In this document: piece after piece, positions 11,626-25,306 of the stretch | How positions within the stretch are numbered: the first letter of the stretch is position 1 | Layout: every line of letters starts with the position of its first letter | Assembly (NCBI GenBank): GCA_905221605.1 | Contig: CAJNDS010002358.1 | Coordinates: 377,797-441,796, forward strand | Source: Symbiodinium natans | Taxonomy: Eukaryota; Sar; Dinophyceae; Suessiales; Symbiodiniaceae | DNA: 64,000 nucleotides | Reading direction: 5' to 3' | Notes under the pieces: model-generated | Database searches by the model: none | What the model was told of the DNA's origin: nothing | The model's input: only the letters and a program-made list of their open reading frames with translations | Position numbers and translations under genes: made by a program

Positions 11626-11995
11626 GCCCGTCTGTTGGTTTTTCCTGTGGAAAAGAAGTTTTCAAGCTCTGGAAAGTTGACCAACGTGGCTTCACACTCT
11701 TCTGTTGCGCAGAGCCTGCTTGACATTGGACAATAGGAACTTTCACAGGCTTGGATCTTGATGGTGGAGGTTTAACTAAGTTGCCCAATCAAGAAGAAAA
11801 AGAGAAAGGCCAATGCCAGCAAAAAAGCCTTGTGAACGTTTATTCGTTTTTTCCATGCCTTTAAAGGCCAGTTTTATTTAAGGCCCATCGAGAAGTCTAA
11901 AATAAAACTTGCGGCAGCAAGAATAGCTTTTGCAGGATCATCTTCAAGCAGTCGAGGCCCTTCGAGGTCCGTCGTGATGTTTTGAATAGATTTCC
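11626..11995 (-). repeat. Inverted, diverged fragment of the 1.1 kb repeat
   Basis: The reverse complement matches the unit from about 9450 back to about 8860. It contains the complement of the TTGGTCAACTTCC segment near 9400, of the GCTTTCGCTG segment near 9200 and of the GACGGACCTCGAAG segment near 8872. Direct and inverted fragments abut near 11625, giving a large imperfect palindrome. Confidence 0.75.
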
Positions 11996-12059
11996 GCTCA
12001 AGCACTTGTCTGTGGACCTCCGAGTGGAAAGTCTGAGATGAGCCTAAAAATAGAAGAAA

Positions 12060-12790
12060 TCGTGGACCAAAATTGGATTCACAACCCCTAAATTTAAATT
12101 TTAAATTGCATTACAGGAACTGGATCCATGCTGCAGCAAAGCGATGCAGGGGGTTACACTTACTGCGCGTCTTTCCTTTGCACCATGGTGCCAGCAGCGT
12201 AGAAACAGAAGGCCCAACCAGGACCAAAAGCATATAAGCTCTTATGGCTAGGAGCCGCTCTGCTCACTGCCAAAGAAATGATCAGGTTTGCGTCCGCTTC
12301 CAATTTAGTTGGATGACATTCAGGTGTGAAGCATGTGTTGCTGGAATGGAACGACTCTCAGCTGTGCTCCGGCCTTTGCGGAGTAATCTCTGAGACTGCA
12401 TTATTTCGGATTTCAGCCACACAAGATTCGACTGGCTTCAAACGCAGTCAGTCTGCTTGCACCTATCGGCAATGGAGCACACAGGGTGTGTGAATGCTAG
12501 AAGTCAGCAACAAAGGCTGACGCGATCCGGCAAGTGCCAATTTAGCCGCAAAGCCTGAAGATCTCTGTTTGAACACGGAACCTGTGAACTCGGAGATCCA
12601 TTTAGTTTCCTGCAAAAGAATAGGCACCCAAGAGACCACTTCTTTCAATTTGCTGGCCTGCTTAAGTAAACCATCGAAGTATGGCATCAATTGGACGGCA
12701 ATCAGATTTAGAGCATAGAGTTGCAAAGATCAACCAGATCAAATGGCTTGTCATCGGTTTTTGGAGAGAGCAAGTCTGAGTTGTTGTTGT
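12060..12790. other. No gene recognised
   Basis: This interval lies between the repeat block and the TAG array. A minus-strand open frame at 12463-12726 has weak coding texture only. Nothing else is supported. Confidence 0.4.
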
Positions 12791-12794
12791 TGTC

Positions 12795-13650
<856 letters not shown>

Positions 13651-16600
13651 CCTTCGGCTGTTGGGGGTGAAACTGAGGTAAGTTTTCTACCTAATTTATG
13701 CCTCTCTTGACAGGTGGCACCTGTCACCAGAGGAAGCCTCTGGTTCTGGTGGCCGTATCTCTTTCTACAGCTCGTAATTCTCGAAGGGGCTTCAAGCCTG
13801 AAGCCCCCTTTTCAAAATTCAAAAAGATCAAACCTGATAAATCTTGGCATGTGAGTCAGAACCAGCTAGAACTGCGCGGGCTTTGGCCGAATGAGATGTC
13901 GGCTGCCAATGGTGAGCATATGGAATGAGACGACGCTCAGACACCAGTACACAATCGGCTGAGACCAAGGAGCTCAGCCCCCGGTACCTGACAAGGCGCT
14001 CTCAACGGATCTTGGGAGGTGAACCCAACGCAGGAAGCCCCCTCCAATTGACCTTCAGCTATTTCTGAAGGAAGGTCGAAGACCCTTCCGCTGAAGAAAT
14101 CGCGTGAGAATTAAACTATGGGTGGAACCGAAATTCCACCTCACCTGGCAACCCTAGGTCTAAAACAACTTTAGGGAATGGAGCTTTCCTCTGCAGATTC
14201 TATCTGGTAAGCTGTTGAAAAACCAAAGAAAAAGGGTGCGCGAGCATGAGCGCAAGCTCGCCCAAACGCACGTAAATTTTCACGATGTCGGTCACCTGTT
14301 ACACTAAAAAGGCCAAGTGATTTTAAACAAAGCTGTGGCTTGCGGTAAAAAATCTCAAAATGTAATAGCTCCGTAAGATTTCAGTATGTTGTGTTGTTTT
14401 CACCCTAGCTTTGTCTGGCTGAGGCCAATGTTTCAAGAAACTTTTAAACAGGCCAATTGCAGCAGCGAAGGTGAGAATCCAGCATCAACCGCCACCCCGA
14501 AAACCAAAATACCCTGTCGGTCCCACCCAAATTACCGACAAAAACAATTTTTTCTGAGAAGCGTGAGCTCGTTTCGATTTCAAAACTAGATCGAAGGCGG
14601 GACTGCTTTCAAATGTATGTCTGTGTTTACTGTGACTAAATAGCGTGCATTTGTTCTTATTTCCTACGTAACCCGAAAAACATTCATCCGCGGCGGTCGA
14701 TGCGCTTGTTGTCGACGATCATGGGCTGGAGCTTGGTTGTAGAAGTTACGTAAGTGGAGTCTTGGCCCTTGTAGCTGTTGGAGCAATGGTTCGGGGTCGT
14801 AGGTGCTGTAATTGCTGTAACTACTGGTTTGGTTGCCCCAAGTGGTTGGAGGGCGGGGGAGCCGTGCCAACCATCTCCCCAATCTTTGACTTTGCCTTTA
14901 CGTTTGTTGGAGCTTGGGCAGCGGCCCTTACCGAAGGAGCGGCTTTGTCTGCACCGCGGGCGTAAGAAGAGGGGTCGATACTATGGTCACTCATGGCTTG
15001 GGCCACTGTGGTATGGAGACCACTTTGACCCTGCAAGAGGAAGTCAGGGGAAACTTAAGGGTATCCAGCGTTGTTTTCTCCAAGGCTGTTAGGAAGGAGG
15101 CTGCAACATGTGACGTATGGTGTGGGAGAATAAACAGCTTGCAAATCATGGTGGTACCAATCTTGAAATAGGCCACTGTGCAATTTAATCGCCCGGAACA
15201 TCGTTCTGTCGATCATCAGGAATCCACAACTGGAGGGAATACCAGTCCGGCTTAACGAACTCTTGGAACGAAGGAGCTGAGCGACCATTTGGAATAACCC
15301 CAATGAAGCATGAGATCAAGGCAAACAGGGACCAAGGGGCTGTTTTTCAAGGCGTTCTGGGAAGGAGCTGTATGGGAGTTTTTCTATCGTAAGTGTCTTC
15401 ATCTGCGCGAAAGTAACGTTTGCTGGAGCGAAAGGACGGGAGAAAGCTTTCGTCAGATTCACAAAGGAATATACGCTTCAGAACACCGGAGGTCATTCCC
15501 ATTCCGAATAGGCCTGGTGCCTAGTGTTAGTATCGATGGCTTTGTTGTCTACAAAAGGGGGAATACCATGGATGAGTACTGTGAGCTTGCGCAGAAACCG
15601 CTACATTGTCAAACCGATGTAGGGTAAGTCGACGATCTGCTGTAGCGAGGGTTTCCCTGAGGCTGTGGGACCCAAAGAACAAAAGCAAGTGCTTGGTGAT
15701 ACTCTGTCAAGACTCCTGCGGGGGCACCTAAGGCCGGCGGGGCCTTGCTACGAAGGTCAAGTCGGGACTTGCTTCAGCTGCTTACGGCTTGCTTCGAAGG
15801 CACGGAGGGCTTCAGGACTATCGCAAGCTTTATACTTGTTGGGGGTCCATGTCACCCCCACTCATTATGAAGCACGGTGCTTCACGACTTCAGATGCATC
15901 ATACGCACAGGCAAAGTTGGAACATACAACGCACGTATTCCTCCACCGGAGTCGGTGACTCCAGCTACGCGGCGTTTCAGCCAGCGCTGTGGTGCGAAAT
16001 GTTTCTTGGAGATCCTTGTCCTTGTTGGAACTACGTAGTTGATCTCGACGAGCCTGCCACCTTAGGCCGCAATCGTCGACCAATTTACTTTGGCGATTTG
16101 CATATGGCGCTTCAGACGGCCGACTCTGCAAGCAATGCATTGATTTGTACGACGTGTTAAGCAACACGCGAGCGACGCATCAAAGCACGTCACAGGCCGA
16201 TCCTAAATCGGTCAGCTGTTTCATGCCTGAGCCAGAACTATTCTCTTTTTCGGCACGCTGGAATAGGAAAGGGCCTCCAAGATGACATGCCAAAACCAGA
16301 ATGATTACTGGCTTTGTGGATGTGTGGGAGGATTGCGCCAGAAGGTGGCTCACTCCACCTCCAGGATGTGAATGCTTGCTAGACCACATGCTGCCTGGGT
16401 TTGCAAGGTCAAGGAGTTGAGCTTCTGGTAGCCAAAGTTAGAGTGTAGAATGTAGAGAACACACAGAGTTTTGCCGGTTAGTTGTTCTCCTTTTTGAGAA
16501 AGAGCAATGTCAATGTAACCCGTAGGATCTAAAGTCGAGCATGCATTTTTTTCTACGCGGAATTCAGTGCTCAAATGTGCACTCTGCGTTTCACCCAGTA

Positions 16601-16700
16601 GTGTTTCACCCATGGTCATACTCAACGCGAGACCTGCACGGGACACGCTTTGTTGAAGAGTGGGCGTTGGTTGCAAGGTGCGTAGAAGGTGGTCAGTAAA
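13651..16700. other. Gene-poor stretch with decayed coding-like islands
   Basis: No phased exon set was found. On the minus strand between about 14660 and 15640 several frames contain coherent peptides broken by frame changes (for example near 15250 and 15400). A short plus-strand frame at 15950-16158 is similar in quality. These look like remnants of an old gene or retroelement, but no domain could be named. Confidence 0.35.
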
Positions 16701-16723
16701 CGGCTTACACCACTGGTGTCATC

Positions 16724-17936
16724 ATGCGACCGGAGCATGTCGACATCGATTTCGACGTGACGCAGGTGCGTCTCATGCGTTTGGTGTGGTTGAATGCATG
16801 TTCTTGTGAGACATCGTTCTGAGAAGATTTCTTCTTTCCAGGTGGAAGAACTAGTGCAAGGCACCGATCTCAAGAATTTTCGGTTTCTTGATGAGCAAGG
16901 ACAAGCTTTCGATTGATGAACTGAGTGAGGCGGCGATGACTTCGTGTTGGACTCCATAACAGCTGTGCATGCTGATCAATACCAGGCAGTGCGTGGTCTG
17001 ACTTCACCGGTTGTACCACGTTGTATGCAGTTGTTGCATGCCACGGGAGGCTCTTGTGAAGCGTCTTCAAAGAGATGAAGAACTGATCAAGCAGCTGAAA
17101 CATATTGTGAAGGCTGGGTGAGTGTTCTGTGCGGGAGAAGGCCATGACTATATATATGATGTAAACGTTTGTGGCGCAATGGGCTTGGAGTGGTTAGCCG
17201 CTAGCTCGTTTGGTGCGTCCCAGCGATGGGGCTACGTATTGGCAGACATGCGACATGCACCAGAGTGGTTCTGTGTCAAGGCCCAGCACGGCAAAATCGA
17301 GGAGTTTCGAGAGATGCTCGAAATTACAAGCATTGCAAAAAGCGTGGGCCTCAACAGCCTTAACGATTATGGACGGGGCTGGTAGTGAACTCAAAAGCTA
17401 CGGTGGCGACATCTTGCCTTGTTGTGTCAGGTCCTTTGATTTCCGCGTATGAAGCAGATGATCTCAAAGTTGCGATGAACTTAGTTTGTTGTTTGAAACA
17501 GCATTGCCATGCTAACTGTACCTTGGTGCGTCCCGTCACGTCCCGTGTTCAGATTTGTGCTGCGTTGAAAGGCACTCGACAACAATCAGGAGCTCCATCG
17601 TAAGATGCATCAGCTGCAGGCCGGATCAGACCAAGAAACATGCTCCGACTTGTTTTCCAGTTTCGCCAGCTGTCAAACACGGAAAGGCTGGAATGGCCAA
17701 GCTGAGAGCAGAGAATGATTCCCTGAAGAAGGTCCGAATCAAGAAAGAATGTCTTGTGACGTGTGGCTTTAAGCACGCCGCACGAACAGTGTCAGCACAT
17801 TGCAAAGGTTAACCGACGTCTGAAGGGTTTGCTCGAAGGCAGCGAGCCTGAGCCATGCAAGCACCTTGGATGCATTCAGAAGAGGCAAAGCATGGCAACG
17901 CTCTTTCACAGCTTTTTGCTTGGCGTTACGGCATGA
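16724..17936 (+). CDS. Multi-exon protein with coiled coil and ankyrin-like region
   Basis: Exons were read by hand. The first is 16724-16765, starting at ATG 27 bases after an in-frame TAA; it ends VTQ before GTGCGT. The second begins at 16842 (VEELVQGTDLKNFRF). A third at 17031-17117 is a charged helix (VKRLQRDEELIKQLKH) before GTGAGT. An exon from about 17222 to 17378 ends SLNDYGRG and joins, through a GC donor, a piece starting at 17431 that gives RGPLISAYEADDLKV; together these match the DxxGxTPL start of an ankyrin repeat. An exon at 17661-17731 (ENDSLKK) joins the last exon at 17808-17936 in phase to make a leucine-zipper-like LKKVNRRLKGLL, ending LLGVTA*. Some internal junctions are uncertain. 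It is probably a cytoplasmic scaffold or interaction protein; the function is inferred. Confidence 0.5.
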
Positions 17937-18438
17937 AATTCAGATCATAGTCTGGAAGTGAGTGTCAAAATTCCAGGCAGATAGGTCATGAGGAGGCAGA
18001 AAAGACAAAGGGACATCATCAAACATGCTGGAAAAGTTAGCAAGTTGAGTTCGATTTTGTTCCTTCTTTTATCACGGCATATTCCACGTATTTTGAAAGC
18101 TTAGTTTATGACTTGCTGGTCTTTTCTATCGCAAACCTGCTGCGGTCCGGTGTGTCGAGACCTGGATTTCGCTGTACGTTTTGATGCTACAGGCTACAGG
18201 AGTGTTCTGAACGTTAGGCTAGGCCTCGAGTTGAGGCGGCTTTCTCTAGCAGGTGGAGCTTACGAGCAGACAACCTGCTGCAACATGACTCCCCAAGATT
18301 ACACTTTGCTTCGAACCCACCTCCATGCCTGAGAAAGTAAGGCCAGAAGCTCTCTTTCAGCTACCTGGGACAGCGCCGCCACAGAGTGAAGGTTCCAGGT
18401 TTCCTAGAAGTCCAACGAATGTGCTTCTCGATTGCAAG

Positions 18439-18774
18439 GCCTTGCCGCTTGCCACGTGAGACTTTACTTTGGGCGTCTGAAAACCCTGGACATGCCCCAT
18501 GCCAAGGCAGTCTGGAAGACACGAGTTGCTTGCCAGAATGCCATTAACGCCATTGACTTGTAGAGGACGCGCCACACGTTTTCAACAGCCCTGTCGCTCA
18601 CCGTTGCTCACCGTATCTCACCGTGGAAAGTGGTTAATGTTTGCAGCAGGACGGTTCAACCATGCTACGCAGTTTGATCACACTGCTGGTGACCCAGAAC
18701 TGCTGCTTGTGTGTGACCTAGCGTCTGATGTGTTTTCACGCGTTCTTCTAACCCCCAAAGCAATGAACGATTAG
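18439..18774 (+). CDS. Terminal exons of an unidentified gene
   Basis: An AAG acceptor at 18437-18438 opens a frame of 40 codons (HVRLYFGRLKTLD, NAINAIDL) that runs to a TAG at 18561. A further exon at about 18647-18774, after a TTGCAG acceptor, encodes a 41-residue tail (ELLLVCDLASDVF, stop at 18772). An upstream fragment at 18255-18330 (CCNMTPQDYTLL) may be part of the same gene. The LLLVCDLA segment vaguely recalls the core strand of PARP catalytic domains, but this is not strong enough to name it. Confidence 0.38.
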
Positions 18775-18955
18775 TCTTTGCACTTGACTGCGTGTTGGAC
18801 ATGTTGACCTTTTCTCGGCCATGAGTCATGAGTCATCAGAGACTTCGCGAGGGGTTGTTTGAAAGGATGCCGAAGCTTCATCACCACTCAGTCCAAGAAG
18901 GCCACGGCTGAGACGACCGCCGCTGCGTTCGTTCGCACAGCTGTGGCATGAGGGC

Positions 18956-18976
18956 GGGGGGGGGGGGGGGGGGGGG
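18956..18976. repeat. Poly-G run
   Basis: About twenty consecutive G residues. Similar poly-G or poly-C runs occur near 21892, 40423, 54848, 57165, 61290 and 63443. Confidence 0.95.
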
Positions 18977-19101
18977 CCAAAACAATTTTCGTCAGGCAAG
19001 AAGATACGGTCATTCCGACATGTGTTTTTCTTCGGGTGAAATGGATGTTGCCCGCACAGAAGCTCGAGACAGGCACGGAAGGCAAAGCCGCCGTTTTCCA
19101 G

Positions 19102-19709
19102 AGTTTCTCAGCTCATCAACTCCATGAACCTGCACAACCCTGAGATGTTGGATGATGTGGAATGCTTCTTTTCCAGAGCAGGGGCTTAGGCATGGCAGGC
19201 AGCTGAGGTTCTGGCGTGACATTGAGTCCCCCTTGACTTGCCTCCGGGTCGTGCTCTTATCTTTCTTGACGTTGCCCTTCATGCGAACTTCAGCATGAGC
19301 AATTTGGGAGGCATTAGCTGATGTGTCGGCCCGAATGCTGGTCGATCGGCGCGTGTCCAACATTACGGCGCCCACCCATGCTTGAGTTCCGTTTGCGACA
19401 GAGTCATGATTGGAATGAGCAGGTATTCATCGTTGATCCATGGTTGAGGAAGGCTGTCACTTCGGGACCCTTCTCGAAGGCAGCTGCATTGAACAATGCT
19501 TTCTGCGTGAAAAGGAAGAGGTTGCAAGGAGATCCACGAAGAGCCGTACAAAGCTCTTTGACCCCATGTCACTCATGTGGCTCTGTGCAGACCGAACATC
19601 TGACGATCTTCTACCTTGGCCAGGGCAAGATAGAGCTACAGGCTATGGCATGTTGTTTGTGCGCGATGAGCGAGACATTGTGTCAGTTTGGGTTTTTGAG
19701 CATCTCTAG
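19102..19709 (+). CDS. Candidate multi-exon gene, unknown function
   Basis: An exon at 19102-19176 between a TTTTCCAG acceptor and a following AG has clear coding texture (VSQLINSMNLHNPEML). A hydrophobic frame near 19200-19280 (RVVLLSFLTLPF) may be a membrane segment. The last open frame at 19440-19709 ends DIVSVWVFEHL* after an acidic DERD and includes KLFDPMSLMWLCAD. Junctions between these pieces were not resolved and no family was recognised. Confidence 0.33.
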
Positions 19710-19890
19710 GTTATATACAGTTATGTGCATGCGGTTGTTTTGCTCTCATTTCATGCGTACCCTGGCTATCAGAGAAAGGCCCTCCTTCGACTGGAGGAAA
19801 GCAAGGCCCTGGCCCTGATCCGCAGCAGTTGCAGGTGTTGAATCTTTTCTCACGCAGGTATGTCCACCTGCTTTTTCCGACCTTCAGGCA

Positions 19891-20345
19891 GAGCTCCCAT
19901 CTTTAAGCACCAAGAAGCAGCTTTAAGTTGTTGCACACAGAGAAGCGGAACAACAGGCATTTGCACATGGGATCATCTGGGCCTTGTTGCAAGAAGGCAC
20001 TTCTGCTCCTCTCAGCACGTGTTGTACATGTAGGCCTTGCCCTTCCGGTCAAGAGTCTGCGCAGCCCTGCCGGCGATAGTCTCGGCAAATTCACTTTGAC
20101 GTAGGACTGGTCTTTGTTAGTTCTTAGAAAGTTCGTCGATTGCGAGCATCCAGGTTCTGACGCCGAACCGTTCACGAGTATGGGACCAGCCCTCAGGTGA
20201 GCAAATGCCTCATACAGTGATAAGTCTGATACAGTATCCATTAAATAAAGCTCTGAAGCACGGATTGTCCCAGGCAGTCTTGCAGGTTCTGCTGGAGGAC
20301 CTGCAGCTCTTGGATGAACTTCCTATGGTGTTGGTCATGACATGA
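19891..20345 (+). CDS. Candidate terminal exons, unknown function
   Basis: After a CTTCAG acceptor, a short exon (AELPSLSTKK) is followed, 24 bases later and in phase, by a charged helix and hydrophobic stretch (EAEQQAFAHGIIWALLQE). A final exon at 20286-20345, after a CTTGCAG acceptor, encodes VLLEDLQLLDELPMVLVMT and a TGA stop. The 24-base gap would be an exceptionally small intron; a frame-neutral insertion with a stop is the alternative. Confidence 0.3.
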
Positions 20346-21969
20346 CACACCGCCTACTGTAATTAACCTGTTGCATAGGCGACTGACGGGTGAGCTTACG
20401 GTGATCTAGGTACACGCACCAGGATCGGACAGGACAAATAGCACGTAAAGGCACAAAGCAGCAGGAATGTCGAGGCAGCAGGAAGTCAAGTGTGCATGCA
20501 CTCGTGTGTTGCGAGCATCAGGAACATTAGGGAAATTCGTGTTTTGCTTGGGGTCGGCTTGATTAAGGTGGCCACTCATGGGTCCCTTTATGCACCATTT
20601 TGCCATTGCATCACGGTCACAATGTGTTTCCAGCTCATGTGAGCGCGCTTTAGCCTGTGTCAATTCGTTTGGAGGTCTCCCCGCACAGAGAGCGTTCCTG
20701 TACTGCAGGAGTCGCGTGCATCTGACAGCGAGGCAGTTTGCATGGCGGCGCTTGGCATGGTTTGTGCGCTGCCCTGGCTGCGGATGCGATGTGAGGCACA
20801 AATAGTTCCCCGTGTTCTCCAAGATGCAGGCGTGTCCCAGGACTGAGTCACTGACCTTGTACTCGAACAGATATTCTTGCATCATGTTGTAATGGTATAT
20901 CCATATAGACATGTACAAGTATTTCTAGAGTTATGTATGATCTATGGCTCGCTCCCACTAGTAACTAGTATCCCCCCCTATGCATAACCGCCGCAAAAGC
21001 CCGCATGTCATAGGAACCCAAGGGGATGGTGGGGTGGTGGGGTCTTGGGTTAGAAGGGTTTAAGGAACGTGGTGTGCTGTACCTTCTTCCAAAGCTCTGG
21101 GCCGGTCAATCGTTGTCCAAGAGGGAATGCATCTCAGGCCTCTGCTGATAAGGACATCGACCCCCAAGGGGGACATGCCCGGGGTCTGAGAGCTCTATTG
21201 CCCTCTCCGTTCTGCCTTTCAATGGCGGCGACATGGTGTGAATTCGCAGGCTCCTGTCGGTTTACGTTCTTTTTCCCACGCTGTTCGCCGCCCGAGCAAG
21301 CACACCAGCACCTTCGCTAATAATGGGAAAATATACACGCTTCTGCCAACAATCGCCCCTGCTGGCTCGCGACTTCCATGAAGCCTTCGGGGCAAGGGAC
21401 CAGCGTGAGCTGAAGGCCACAGGCCTTGCATGCTGATCCGGCCCCGACCAGTCCGCAGCAGCATCGTAACATCCTTGGGACGTCTTGAGTTTGAGGGGAG
21501 AAACCCTCCCTTTTCGCCGTGTCCTCAAACGCATAATCCCGGTGCGCCATCTCGCAGGGGAGGAAGAGTTTCCACGTAACATAGCACATGCCAGTCCAGC
21601 TGCGCCTCCTTCTGAGGCTGCGTGCAATAAACTGCAAACCGATTTGTCCTTTCGCTGTGGTCTCCTGGCCTTCGGCTTCTTGGCGCTCATTTCTCTTGCT
21701 GTCCTTGTCGGTCTGGAGTCTGGGGGGTCATGTTGTCCTTCAGGGCTCCATCCTAGGGAGGATAAGGGGGACCCTTAAAAAGGGAACACCCTCTTCTGGC
21801 TCTCTTAAACAGGGACCTTATTCAGGGGGTCTATATCCTCAAGAAGTCCCCCTAATCCTAGCCCCTACTCCAGAGCGCACCAGTATGCCGCCCCCCCCCC
21901 CCCCCCCCCATGCAAGTGTGACACGCCTAAAATTCTCGCAGCACAGTACTTCGCGCAATCTCGCAGCTA

Positions 21970-22221
21970 TTGCAGCAGTTTTCGCATCTAGCTTTAATCT
22001 CGCAGCTTCGCAGCTTCGCTACGGTTGTCCAGATTAAGCGTCTCGCCAGTCAGCATCCTGGTTTCGGCTGCAAAGTGCTTATACATGTTCATGATGTGAA
22101 CTCTGCAGATGGTTTGGCCCGTGGCACATGCGGCACAGGAGACGCGTCCAAGTCAATGCACATTCACAGACTCGCACGTGAACTACTTGCCTTGCAGCCC
22201 AGCGTTGTCGTGACCGACTGA
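21970..22221 (+). CDS. Probable exon, unknown function
   Basis: The open frame has coding texture (KVLIHVHDVNSADGLA, HIHRLARELLALQPS) and ends VVVTD* at 22221. It follows a low-complexity poly-C tract at 21892-21910. The opposite strand has no comparable frame. No domain was recognised. Confidence 0.3.
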   Translation: MQQFSHLALISQLRSFATVVQIKRLASQHPGFGCKVLIHVHDVNSADGLARGTCGTGDASKSMHIHRLARELLALQPSVVVTD

Positions 22222-23388
22222 GTTGCAAGAATTCTGATCAGCTGGCGATTTCAGGCAGCTCTTGTGCAGCTTCATTGGTGGTGTTTGGGGCTTGGTATGG
22301 CCTTCATGTTTTGCTTTGACACTGCAAAACCCTGCATGTGTTGTATGCTGAGAAGCAGTTGATGTTCCTCCTTTGGTCCAGACATGTTATCATAATCTTG
22401 TGGTCGCCTCCTTCACAACCCCAGAACCCTATTCAAAGCCTGAGTCCTGAAGCCTAAGCCGTACTACCCTAGATATGGTGGTAGCGGCGCGTAGCTAGGA
22501 TTGGATCCGGAAAATACCGATGTTGCAGGGAACCAAAGCTCTTTCTGGCCACCAAGCCCACAAGAATTGGGATGTTTCTCAGAAACGACCTCCGCGTAAA
22601 GCTGCTAATGCTCTCCAGGCCACGTGGTGAAGCCCATGTAAAAAATGCGATTTCTGACACAAGCGGTGGGCAGGCAATTTCAAAAGCATACTCTAAAGAA
22701 CGATCGGGTTAAGAGTGCAACCCTATATGGCATCAGAGGATGGTTGAGGAGTCCCCGCATGCAGCGACACATTGCTGGATTCAGTCGTGAAACTTTTAGT
22801 ATGTGACGGCATTTTACCAGGTGAGCAATGCCCACTGTATCATCCGTATTGGAAGCACTAGACAGATGTAGACAGGAGTTATGGAGGCATCTCCGGTATG
22901 CCGACGTAGCTGACCAGGTTGAGTAATGATGGTAATCTGAATTCCGAACGGTGGGATTTGTAGATGATCCCTCGCCTAGAAAATTTACATGCCACACTGG
23001 AGTTCCACTTCCAGAAATGGCGCACGGAATAGCCGCCTTTGCTGGAATGTGCTTTGGAGCTAAACTGTACAAGGGGATCATTCGAAATCAAAGCCTCTAC
23101 CTACGAACACCCAGCTGTATGCAACAAAGGAATGGTAAGCCTGAACAAGAAACCTCGAGCAAATTCTGAAAAAGACATGTGCAGGACATGATTGGACAAT
23201 GCAGTAACAACTGGACGATTCGTTTTAATTTTGCTGCTGCGGTAGGCACTTGAGCCTAGCTTCGTCCTTCAAAAATCCCGGCCGCAAGTGCTCAGCCAGC
23301 CAGTGATGAGATAACGCACGAGATGAACAGATCATTCTGTTCAGTCTGACACTGAAGTTTGGCATGTCTCCCGAGCGATTGGTTACAG

Positions 23389-23978
23389 GGATTCCTAGCT
23401 GCTTACCAGGACCTGAAGCCGGATGTTGAATTGCTGCAACTCAACTTTAAAGTTCCACTCGCTGGTTTGCGGATAGGGTTTGAAGGATACATACGTTCTG
23501 CGGAAACTTACGTTGTGTGCACGGGGCTTGTCCCAAAGACAAGAATGTTTTGAAAGCATGTTCCCTGTTGTTGCCTGGTAAAACAAGAAAACACAAGGCC
23601 TTTACAAGGAGTTAATTGAAAATTTGGTGATTTTTGTTTGGGTTTCTGAGTTTCCAAGGTTGGGAGGGTTAAGACTGAAAGGAGTCCTGGCCGCGATAAA
23701 CAGTAGCTAAGGTTCTGTTGTATGTGGAGCGGCTCGAGCAGAGGGCCAAAGTCGTGCGAATCCCAGTGCCTGTGCTTCCTCTTGGCCCCAAGCATACGCA
23801 TGTCGAGGTGGACCGCACTCGCCACGTCATGGAAGCGGCCATTGATGTCAACAAGGCACCCAAACATTCCTGACAGCAATGCAGTGCTCACACGTCTCCA
23901 TGTGCTTGAGGAGGCAAGAAGTAATCAGCCGTTGCTTCGATTTCACAGATCGTCGTTCTGGAACGGAAGAGGAACCTC
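23389..23978 (+). CDS. Three-exon segment of an unidentified gene
   Basis: The first exon opens at 23389 after GGTTACAG (GFLAAYQDLKPDVELL, then FKVPLAGLRIGFEGYI). The second, 23712-23855 (48 codons, phase 0 at both ends), lies between an AAG acceptor and a GC donor and is strongly coding (YVERLEQRAKVVRIPVPV, RHVMEAAIDVNK). The third, 23949-23978 (IVVLERKRNL), follows TTTCACAG and ends at a GTAAGA donor. The junction from exon 2 to exon 3 is in phase 0. The first junction is not resolved. More exons downstream are likely. No family was recognised. Confidence 0.42.
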
Positions 23979-24515
23979 GTAAGATGAGAACCGGCCGAGA
24001 GGCATATCCCATGAAAGACCTGGCCTGTTTGAAAGCTGTCTTTGCTAGAAGGTGGGTGCGCTTGGCTTGCGAACAAACAGTTGTTGTGTCATCCAAACTA
24101 TATTCGAAGGAAATGCCATGGAGAGGGCTGTGCAGTACGACTATTTTACACACTCTACACACACGCACACGACGTGTACTCCTTTCGAGAGTCATGTTGA
24201 AGACCAAATTCGAAATGAAGACGATGCGAAGCACTATTAGAGTCAGGTGCTGACAGGTTGATTCCGATTGAGTATTGTCGTACCAGCGCCCGCATAAGTT
24301 CAACTTGACAATAAGACTTCCCAGCTTCATCGTGGACCACAGGCCAAAACACTTGCCGACTTTGAGCAGCGTGTGAAGCACTTGTTCTCCGGGTTTTTCT
24401 GCGCCCGAGCCTGAAGGTGTGTTTATACAGCTGGTGTAAGAGGTTTTGTGTTGAGTGGGTCCAACGAGACCAAAGCTCAGTTGACCATGTCCTTGTTTGG
24501 AGTTAGGTGAACAGC

Positions 24516-24610
24516 ATTCGCGTCTTGTTCTTTGATCCAGACTCGAAGAGCCTCCTCATATCATCCTCCCAGATGCGCAAGAAGGCCCCCGTTGCCTTCT
24601 TCAGTTGTTC
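24516..24610 (-). CDS. Candidate minus-strand exon
   Basis: On the minus strand an ATGCAG acceptor is followed by a frame of about 31 codons with amphipathic helix character (EQLKKATGAFLRIWEDDM, then RRLFESGSKNKTR). Other minus-strand frames continue to about 23850 (GKSYCQVELMRALVRQY near 24300). If real, this gene faces the plus-strand gene ending near 23978. Confidence 0.33.
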
Positions 24611-25306
24611 CTGCATGTCGCATGGGGCAGTTGCGCTGATGCGATGCACCAGGGGTCAACTACCATCAGCCTCACCAAGGGCATCTTAGGGCAGTGTGCC
24701 CAAAAACAACAGGCGGAACCCATGTGCAGGTTAGCATTGTGACTTCGATTGCAGCGCTTGTACGCAGCAGGTTATCCATATACCTGACATTCACCAAAAC
24801 CCGTTTGTCAGTGCCTCGGCATAGGCTGCTAGGTCCTGTCAGCGCTTTCTGTTTTGATGAGGCCTGAGGACACGAGATCGGGTGTCAGTGTCCACTCGGC
24901 ACGAGGTCGAGCCTGTAACCGACGGGCTGCAGCGCAACGGTAAACCAGCGGGGACCTAAGAACATCTGAAAACGCTTTTTATCATTTCCCTTCACTCACT
25001 GGCCCTGACTTCTATTCATGGGGTCCATTTGGATCATCTTGGAGGTCAACAGTCATGCAGCGATGCTTGTCGGGCCGATGCTGGTGGAGTCTTCTCGCGG
25101 AGATGACAAATGGGGTGTCTTGGTGAAGTTCGGAAACTTGGGTCGGTCAGGGAAAGTTGAAAACTGGTACGTGATGCAGGGTAGTTTTGTTAATGTTCTT
25201 ACTCGTACCTTCGAGTTCAGTTTCAACTTGTGGGCGTCCTCTATTTGAAGGGCTTTCTGGATCACCTAGAATCGCACGCCATGTTCACCCAGCTGAGTCA
25301 CACTTT

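Noticed and set aside
18439-18774. PARP catalytic domain
   Set aside because: Only one strand-like LLLVCDLA segment resembles it; no HYE motif or signature glycine was found.
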